From the NCBI GenBank assembly GCA_030620095.1, contig JAUTXW010003816.1, forward strand, positions 584,345-648,344: a DNA stretch of 64,000 nt, written 5' to 3'. This document shows, piece after piece, positions 56,635 to 64,000 of this stretch. Position numbers and translations under genes: made by a program. The notes under the pieces are model-generated. The model saw only the letters and a program-made list of their open reading frames with translations. It had not been told where the DNA came from and made no database searches. Position 1 is the first letter of the stretch; each line of letters opens with the position of its first letter. The stretch comes from Kuschelorhynchus macadamiae. Its lineage: Eukaryota; Arthropoda; Insecta; Coleoptera; Curculionidae.

Positions 56635-57759
56635 ATGGATAAACGACTAGCAAGAGAGTTAGTTAAATCAAGAAGAGCAGTAAAACAAAAATATCAAGCA
56701 TTAAAGTCAGAAGCCTCAATGACTCAAAGCCAATTAGAAAAAACGTATCAACCGATAACACGACCACTACAGCAATTAATTTCAAATATTGCAAAAACGG
56801 AACCCACTGACATAAAAGAAGAACCTCATACTTTTAAGGGAATTTTATAGTACTTCTACTCCAACAAGGACAGCTAAGAGAAAAACCGGGAAAACTCCCG
56901 TTTTACCCACTGAGTTACCATCATTTTTTGATAGGAGTATTGCATCTACTAGTAATTTCCCTACCATTCAAGAAACAAGCACAGTAGCTGAAACTACACC
57001 CCCATCGATAGTACTGTAGAGAATTTAAATATCTCTGATATTTTAGAGCAAACTAGACAAACAATTCAACAATATGTTGACACTCCAGGATATAAAGATT
57101 GGTTGGAAGATTTTGATGAATTGCCAAGAAAATATATCGATGAAGGAGTTAGGGATACAAGACATATATTTGATCACAATTATGGTATTGTTCATGATTT
57201 GGAAACAAACAAATTTCTTTTAGGGACAACAGTGAAACCAGTTGAAATTATTAATAAAAATATAAAAGTTGAGGGTGTAACCTACAAAGGCACTCCAGGT
57301 TTATACGAACTACTTTTTAAAAAATAACCTATTGGTTACAAGAAAGAAGACTTAGATCATTATATGGACATTCTAGCAAGAACTAATGCATATCGCAGAA
57401 ATCACGACCGTAATGAGCAAGTTCAAGGTAACGGTTCAGTCAAATATGTAACTGTTATAGGACCGTACTTACAAACCAAAGGGGTAACGAAAACAAGAAA
57501 TATTAAAACACCTGCAAAAAATCTCATAGAAGCATTTAGTAGACCTAAGGCTCCATATAGGCAAACAAGGCAGAAAGTGGGAATGGGGATATTGAAACTT
57601 AACAAAACAGATACGGACTATGTATATTGGGACAACATCAACGAACTTGTTGATAGACTTAGATTTTTAATGGCTTCTCGGGTTGCCGGGCATACCAGAC
57701 ATAATAATGAAATAATCTCAATTATTGAAGAACTACGAGAAGCCAAAGTAATTCTATAA
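56635..57759 (+). pseudogene. conserved Polinton unknown (element 2), two frame breaks
   Basis: Starts 2 nt after the ATPase stop. Three pieces: 56635-56850 (basic coiled-coil N-terminus), 57103-57327 (GVTYKGTPGLYELLFK), and 57364-57759 (RTNAYRRNHDRN through to NELVDRLRFL and IISIIEELREA). It is longer than the element-1 gene near the C-terminus, with an extra Lys/Arg-rich segment. Confidence 0.72.
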
Positions 57760-57808
57760 ATAAAAGTTTTTGAAGTAAAAAGCAACAGTTGCTTATTATA
57801 TTTTGAGT

Positions 57809-58180
57809 ATGTCGGTAAATAAATTTGGAACTCATATCCTAAATGCCAATGAAGACTTATATTACTTTTGCATCCTTCCCATGGTTCTTGGACATTCGAC
57901 AAAATCAATTAATCTACCGAATGGTGAAACAGTTGTTTTACTATTAGCGGCGATGAAACTACTTTAGCGTTTCTATTTCCAGAAGCAGACGTGATAAAAG
58001 TTCACTGTAGTAAAGACAGATTTTATCATAAATAACAATATATTTAGTTCGATTGAACTATTAGGTCATAAACTCGGTAATGGTGATAATATTTCTGTTG
58101 TAAGATCTCTTAAATATTCTGCATCACCTGGAGTGTTATACGCAGGATTGGTTTTAAAGTGTAAGACTGAAAATGAATAA
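57809..58180 (+). pseudogene. small unknown gene between unknown and integrase (element 2 only)
   Basis: ATG 57809 begins a 50-aa frame, followed by two more frames (TTLAFLFPEADVIKVHC; LGNGDNISVVRS) up to a stop at 58180. It overlaps the integrase ATG by 8 nt. The pieces look like one decayed protein of about 120 residues. Element 1 has only 8 nt at this position. Confidence 0.4.
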
Positions 58181-59125
58181 AATCAAGGAGGATGTCGTTA
58201 ATGAATTGCACAGACCCGCTAGAAGAAATTTTAAACGAAGACGAGTAATCGTAAAAGGGCTTAATGATTTGTTTCAAGCAGATTTAGTTGAAATGCAACC
58301 TTACTCAAAATTTAATAGAGGATATAGATATATATTAGTGGTAATCAACACTTTTTCTAAATTCGTTTGGGCACTACCTATTAAAACAGAAACTGGTAAA
58401 GAGGTGGCTGCAGCAATGAAAAAAATTCTCAAAGACTTAAAAGAAGCCCCTAAACATCTGCAAGGCGTTCCAAAAAATATACAAACAGATAAAGGAACAG
58501 AATTTTATTCCAAAGATTTTCAGAAGCTAATGAAACAGTTTAAAATCAATCACTATAGTACTTTTTCTAATTTAAAAGCAAGTGTCGTTGAGCGAGTGAA
58601 CCGAACATTAAAGAATAAAATGTGGAAAGAGTTTAGTCTTCAAGGAAATTATAAATGGTTAGATATATTGCCTGAAATTGTTAGTGTGTACAATAATACA
58701 GTACACTCTACAATTGGTAAAAAACCTAATGCTGTTAATAAGGGAAATGAAAAAAATATATTGAAATCATCATTTACTCATATGAAAACAGTTGATCCCG
58801 ATTTAAAAAATTTAAAGTTGGTGACTTTGTTCGTATAAGCAAACACAGAGAATTTTTTTTTAAAGGATACACACCCAACTGGTCAAATGAAATTTTTAGA
58901 ATAAAAAAGTTACAACTTACAAATCCTACAACCTATTTACTTGAAGATGAAAACAAATCAGAAAATCAAGGAGGCTTTTACGGAAAAGACTTACAAAAAG
59001 TCATGTATTCAGACATATACTTAATGGAAAAAGTAATAAGAAGAAAAGGAAATAAGGTGTTAGTTAAATGGTTGGGATTAGACAAAACACATAACTCATG
59101 GATATTAAAAAAGGATATTTTGTAA
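58173..59125 (+). pseudogene. Polinton integrase with chromodomain (element 2), frameshift
   Basis: ATG 58173. Catalytic region: QADLVEM, QTDKGTEF, and VERVNRTLK about 33 residues after the second Asp. The frame breaks in an A-rich run near 58808. The other frame continues with GDFVRISKHREF and a C-terminal chromodomain (YLMEKVIRRKGNKVLVKW, NSWI) to the stop at 59125. The chromodomain would guide integration to modified chromatin. Confidence 0.9.
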
Positions 59126-59169
59126 AATATTCATCAATAAAACACATTTTTTTTTATATTACTATTGTT

Positions 59170-59364
59170 TTATTTTATAATCATATTTAACATATTATTT
59201 AAAACAGGTTTTAAAATAATTTCACATAATTCAATTCGTCTTTTAAAATGTTGTTGGTCTACAAACTCTTGAGGCGACATACGAGATTTTCTATATGCAA
59301 ACGTCCATGCATGCATCGTATGAAGTTGATTTTTAGTTTCATCAAAACTTACTGATTTCTTCAT
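59170..59364 (-). CDS. PPP1R15/GADD34-like PP1-docking protein (element 2)
   Basis: A 64-aa intact ORF. KSVSF at residues 3-7 fits the RVxF PP1-docking motif, followed by H15, W20, FAYRKSR (22-28) and HFKRRI (39-44). It aligns with the 70-aa ORF at 12064-12276 over the whole core. It overlaps the 3' end of the next gene by 23 nt and is close to the integrase stop on the opposite strand. The role (PP1 recruitment, eIF2-alpha dephosphorylation) is inferred from the motif order only. Confidence 0.64.
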   Translation of the reverse strand: MKKSVSFDETKNQLHTMHAWTFAYRKSRMSPQEFVDQQHFKRRIELCEIILKPVLNNMLNMIIK

Positions 59365-59995
59365 AATATTTTCTTTCTCTTAATTTTTGTTCGAGCTGGA
59401 TTGGATGCATTAGTAATAATTCCAGCATTGTACAAACATTCTCACTATTGGTGTTTTCACTTGGCGACAGAGTGTCATATACTTTTTGAAGACAATTGAT
59501 TTCGGAAAACAGACTATTCTTAAAAATGTCGAAGTAACTGTTAAATTGCTGTTTTTGTAAAATATTTAATCTGTATTCGATTAAAGGTATTTGTTCCCAT
59601 AATCTGCACACAGTTTCATTTCCAAAACAGACGTAATCATCATGTTTTGTAATCCTCACTATTGGCATTTCACCAAATTTCTCAAAAATAATGGACATAT
59701 TTTTCAAAAATATAGTTTCTTGAAAGGCGTTTGATGAGAAAAAGTAATTCGTTATAACACCCTGATATTTTAGTAGGTCTTTCCAATCATCTTTACTTAG
59801 AACAATAGATTGGTTCTTGTTTCCACCAAATTCAACACACGGCGTAAAATCACTTTCTAAACACAAACCAATATTCACAAACTTTGATTTGGATTTATTT
59901 AAAGGGTACTGTTTACAATTTACTATGGTTTGTTTTTCGATAGAATGTATAGATGTTTTAAACACATTGGACGTTACTCTCTGAGGGCTGAACAT
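59342..59995 (-). CDS. conserved Polinton unknown, 217 aa
   Basis: An intact ORF from ATG 59995. Blocks: FVNIGLCLESDFTPCVEFGG, a strand-rich SIVLSKDDWKDLLKYQG, MPIVRITKHDDYVCFGNE and a helical C-terminus. I have seen this pattern in other insect Polintons, with no assigned function. The beta-rich first half resembles a DNA-binding or capsid fold. A TATAAAAA box on the minus strand at about 60045-60052 lies upstream. Confidence 0.6.
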   Translation of the reverse strand: MFSPQRVTSNVFKTSIHSIEKQTIVNCKQYPLNKSKSKFVNIGLCLESDFTPCVEFGGNKNQSIVLSKDDWKDLLKYQGVITNYFFSSNAFQETIFLKNMSIIFEKFGEMPIVRITKHDDYVCFGNETVCRLWEQIPLIEYRLNILQKQQFNSYFDIFKNSLFSEINCLQKVYDTLSPSENTNSENVCTMLELLLMHPIQLEQKLRERKYYEEISKF

Positions 59996-60044
59996 TATTA
60001 GACCGTAGAATATAGAAACTAACTAAATAATGATTTGCAGCACA

Positions 60045-60052
60045 TTTTTATA
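60045..60052 (-). promoter_or_regulatory. TATA box for the 59995 gene
   Basis: TATAAAAA on the minus strand, about 50 nt upstream of the ATG, with a G-rich GGGGAGGGG box just above and an ATCATT initiator-like site about 25 nt below. Confidence 0.45.
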
Positions 60053-60152
60053 GTTTACTGTCCCCTCCCCTTAAATGGAGGAGGGAGATTACTTAACGTT
60101 GGAGGAGATACAAAATTAAACTACAAAAAAATCAAATACTAAAACTTTTAAT

Positions 60153-60534
60153 TCAGGTTTTCAAATACGTTACAAAAGCAACGTAAGATGAAATAATTGA
60201 TATTAAAGTCAGAAACAATAATAATATATAAAAATTTACATAATTACAATTATGTTTTTTATGAACAAATTCTATCCATTCTGAATAAATGGCTTTTTAT
60301 CAAAGAAATATTTAATTTTCATATAATTATTAACACTTAAATCATTTTCTGAAATATTATAAGTAAACAAATGTGAGTTTCCATCTATGTAAATCATTCT
60401 CATTTGCTTATAACAATCAGTTTCAATTTATTCTTATTGATGCACACGTCGGCTCTAATTGTGTTAGGAATATGATTAACATATAGTATTCTGACAACAA
60501 GGGAGACTAACACGACTAATGAAGTAGTAGTCAT
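60153..60534 (-). pseudogene. small membrane protein gene, two frame changes
   Basis: ATG 60534 starts a 44-aa frame with a hydrophobic N-terminus (LVVLVSLVVRILYV, signal-anchor-like). Its stop overlaps ATG 60403 (ATGA) of a 43-aa frame (IYIDGNSHLFTYNISENDL, an N-glycosylation site NIS). A third frame to 60153 holds a strong transmembrane segment (FYILLLFLTLISIISSYVAF). Together they look like a single- or double-pass membrane protein of about 120 aa. It may instead be two overlapping genes. Confidence 0.42.
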
Positions 60535-60640
60535 TGTTCTAAAACAACTAAATAATACTGTTTGTTACAACATTTTATATATTCACAAAAATTAGTGAAA
60601 CAGATCATCAATGAAACAAATTTTATAAAACTTGACAACT

Positions 60641-63600
60641 TTAACTTCCTTTTCCAATTTCAAAACCGGATAACAATTGTATATCAAAACCACTTTTATT
60701 GCGAGTCTCTTCTAAACATAGTCTTTTAGATTTGGGTTCTTGTTCAGATTGTAAAATAGATAAATTTTTAATCATTGATTCTATATTGACAATATCTTTG
60801 TGACCCCATGCTAAAGTTTTTGTGGTATTTGAAAGACGATATCTTTTATCGTCATGACTTGTCAAGGCTAGTTTGTTAATCAAATTCGTATAAATATTGT
60901 GTAGATGTGACTTAAAAACATACATTGTGCAGTATACTTTTTGACCTTTTTCCACAACATCTTTATAATCTGATAAGTTAAATTGTTTTAGTACGGCCGA
61001 TTTACGAATACCTTTTGCCTTTTTATCTAAACTATCTTTGGTTTTTACACAGTATGCCTTAGCACCGGTACCAAAGAAACTTTCTAAAGGTACACCTTTA
61101 TATTCATCCTTAAATTTACCAACCACTGATGTGGATATCGGCATATTATGAATATTTGGTTCAGGATAGTTAGAGGTGTCAAATTGATCCAGATTTTGCT
61201 TCATATCTTCATAAAAATTTTCCGTTTCAATTTCTAGTATTAAAGAATCAGTATCAGTGTACAATAAACTTACATTATCTCCATATTTTAATTTTAAATA
61301 TCCGTAATAAAAATCATACATTACAGTTTTTGCAATATCCAATATACTCATTCCAACATAAATGGGCTTATTATATTCGATACATATCTTTTGAAGTTGA
61401 ATAGCTACTAGATTTTCTGAAAAAATTTTTAAATCTTTAAATTGAGGTTTTGCAATTAATTTCTCAGCACTTAATTTGTTTCGCTCTCTCTCCCATTGAG
61501 TTACTAGCTTAAAATCTACTCGGTTATCGATATTCTCCATAGTTTTACCAAAAATACTGTTATTTGCCAATTTGTACGAATGTTTTTCAAATTTATTTTT
61601 TGAAGCATTTCGTAAATTAGTATTTAAATCAATATATTTAGCTGACCATGGCGATTGTGTAAATTTAATTCACCTGTGTATTTTGAGAAGTTTAATTCCA
61701 AATTTTAAGCTTTGTTTCAAAGCACGATAATGAAGAACATAATTGTACTTATTGTTTAAATTGGGAATTAGTTTAGAAAACTTGGAAATTGGTGGCTTAA
61801 ATTGTTCGGGACAGAGCGGAAAGTCGTTATGGCTTTCATGTAAATTCTGAGGATATTCTAAGTCAACTTCAAATACATAACCCGTAGATGATGTATCTGA
61901 AATATTTAAAATATTAAGTTCATTAATTTCGTCCTCAGATAGCCAAACAAAGTTTTTTTCTGGCAAATACTGTTTCATTGCAAAACCATACACATTTGTT
62001 GCATCTAAATAGGCAATATATTTTGTTGGATACTTAGGGTTGAAATTATCAAGAAAAGGATTATTTGCCTCCGATTTTCGAGCTGAACAAGTACTAACTC
62101 CCCCGCGAACCCCTTTTTTGAAGAAATGAAGCATATCTGGATCAGTCAATAATTCCAATTCTACATTTGTAAATTTCGTCATAGCATCCCAACACATTGA
62201 AGGGCTTGTTACATAGTTCACGGGATCTAATTTATAAGTTTTATAACAAGTATTTCTATAATTTTCAAAAACATCGGCTAAAAGGAGAACGTCAGATTTC
62301 AAATATATATCTGAATATTCACCTATCGTGGAGCAATTGAATACATTCCATACCTCTTTAGCTCTAATGTAATCTTCATTATTAATATTTTCATCAATTA
62401 AGTAATTATAAAATTTATCAATATCGGGCAAAGATTTATCATCCAACTTTTCGTAAGAGTCAACATATGAATAAGGAAAAACTCCTTTTTGCCTAACATA
62501 TTTAAATTGCTCTGCGTCTGAAAAATGTTTCTTAATTTCAAGACATTGAGAATTATCTAAAATATTAGATAGTGATTCAAGAGATTCTGGTAAAAACTGA
62601 AATGAGCCTATAAATCGTAAATTTAAGTAAACTTTTTTTTTAAATTTTATTTTCATACGTCATACGTCATACGTGTTTACCATAATTTTTTTACTAAAAG
62701 AAATATATTTTTTTTGTTTCGAGCAATAACGCTAATTGATTCTTTATTGTTACATAATGACTTAATAAATAGATGAGAATCGTAATTCTTTAGATTATGA
62801 AAAAATATTGGAATGTAAGTTGGAGGTATGAAATGTAAATTACAAATAGAATGAGCAGCGCCCCTATAGTTACCGCTAAAATGACAGTGGTCCTTACATT
62901 TTTTAAAATTTCCGTTTGAAAAAGGTTTTTCACATATATAACACACAAATGCATTTTCAAATTCTTTTTGTTGCAAACTAGTTAACTTATTCATAGGCTT
63001 TTGATTTCTAAAATAATTGTTATAAAGATTTTTCACATCAAGTTCAATATATTCAATAAACTTTTCAGCACAATCAGTTTCACGATAAAGTTTTAAAGAT
63101 GTGAGATTATTATCAAATAATGATTTAATGTAATAAGCGAACGAATATGGCACATGTTCAGCAGTTTTAACTGTATAGGAAGTTGTAGGATCAAGCTTTT
63201 CGTTTTCAACGTTTTTTAAATAGCACTCGAAATCAGCATAAATTACAAAAGTTGCTTTATACTGCTTTTGAATATTTTGAAACTTTAATATGTTTTCTGG
63301 AATTTGATTTCCAAACTTATCTAAAATAAGTTCATCTGAAGGATATTCAATACGAACAGATGTGCAATCATATTCTAAGTGCCTTTGTAATTTTGCGTAG
63401 GTACCAAAATATTGTAAACATCCTTCACACAAATTTTTTCTACATTTCTTTTTTGACAGTTGTTTAAAAAGTAATTTAGATAAATCTTTTATCCAACAAT
63501 AATGACTATTACCATCATCAGAAGTATTTAAAAGTAGATTGATATGTAAATTCTTTTTATGTCTATTATAGTGTAATGGTCCTACAATCTCATTTACATA

Positions 63601-63935
63601 TACTCCATTTCTAAAGAATTTCTCAACCCCATAGACATTTATGGATAAATTATTTTTGTTTTCAAAAGTACTTATCTGCTCTAATTTAACTGGAAAATTA
63701 ATACCTGTAAAATCAAAGACAGTTCTGAAGTCCGGGTACGAGGAAGTTTTCCTAGGGTCACCTGAAGGTTTACATATTGCTGATACAACGGCATATGCAA
63801 AACAGAAATCATCTTCATTCAAAATGTTTACCAAACTACCTCGGAACTCTGGAATTGGAATATAAGAGTAGCCACATAAAGGATTGTACTTGTTGATGTT
63901 TACTTCTAAATGGAGAATTTGTTGTAAAATCCAAC
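60641..63935 (-). pseudogene. Polinton protein-primed DNA polymerase B, 5' end off window
   Basis: Three open segments: 63935-62677, 62656-61670 and 61570-60641. In order: the GWILQ...VNINKYNPL N-terminal block, a zinc-finger-like C-x2-C...H, Exo I (YADFECY), an embedded C-x2-C/H endonuclease-VII-like finger (CYICEKPF...CHFSGNYRG), Exo II (HNLKNYDSHLF), Exo III (KSDVLLLADVF), motif A (YLDATNVYGFAM), motif B (KLANNSIFGKTMEN) and motif C (YTDTDSL). A frameshift at about 62660 coincides with a GTATGAC triplication. An in-frame TGA (61670-61672) interrupts the palm. A splice acceptor precedes 63935. Confidence 0.93.
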
Positions 63936-64000
63936 CTGCAATTTAAAGAAGAAGATAATTAGTATTTATTAAAGAGACTGTTGTAAATTAAGATAAATTG
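63936..64000 (-). other. putative polB intron 3' end
   Basis: On the minus strand: a TACTAAT branch-point-like site, a CT-rich stretch (ATCTTCTTCTTT) and an AG at 63936-63937. A TAA in the coding frame lies just above the acceptor, so the coding sequence must continue elsewhere. Confidence 0.55.

Noticed and set aside
61670..61672. TGA in polB as selenocysteine or readthrough codon
   Set aside because: It sits in a gene that also has a frameshift, and no stem-loop or context supports recoding. A simple nonsense mutation is more likely.

Overview
This window looks like AT-rich nuclear DNA from an arthropod, most probably an insect. The evidence is its repeat content: Polinton/Maverick (adintovirus-type) elements, DD41D mariner-like transposons, PIF/Harbinger, Helitrons, a BEL/Pao retroelement and a Transib, plus short introns of about 65 nt. 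No ordinary host gene was recognised. The species cannot be named from the sequence.

Layout. (1) About 1-12,300: the integrase-to-accessory part of one Polinton (element 1). It holds integrase, a two-part conserved unknown, packaging ATPase, phospholipase-A2-type capsid protein, minor capsid, protease, penton-like and major capsid genes. These are followed by lineage-specific accessory genes: an intron-containing nucleotidyltransferase-like gene, an acidic/cysteine-rich protein, and a small PPP1R15/GADD34-like PP1-docking protein. Its polymerase should lie left of the window. (2) About 12,300-46,300: a TE graveyard. It contains two DD41D mariner-like elements with about 0.5 kb inverted repeats, three copies of a PIF/Harbinger transposon fused to Helitron helicase relics (two of them in a roughly 5.7-kb direct duplication), an older HARBI1 relic, a BEL/Pao pol remnant, and a 507-aa TE-type ORF. 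(3) About 46,302-64,000: a second, diverged Polinton (element 2) in the opposite orientation. It carries the same core genes plus its own accessory genes, and its protein-primed DNA polymerase B runs off the right edge. Element 2 has two later insertions: a non-autonomous Helitron (47,342-48,772) and a complete Transib (49,889-53,048) inside the major capsid gene.

How the genes fit together. In both Polintons, integrase, conserved unknown and ATPase are transcribed away from a central divergent promoter. The virion genes (PLA2/minor capsid, protease, penton, major capsid) are read the other way. Accessory genes sit at the end opposite the polymerase, except that the PP1-docking gene lies between integrase and polymerase in element 2. 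Most element-2 genes, and several in element 1, carry frameshifts or stops, so these are decaying endogenous copies.

Most interesting observations: PPP1R15-like ORFs in both Polintons; predicted introns in Polinton accessory genes and in polB; a Transib with RSS-like CACAGTG ends inserted cleanly in a capsid gene; and a Harbinger whose transposase and MADF-BESS genes are interlocked on opposite strands through each other's introns. All calls come from reading motifs by eye. No database search was run.
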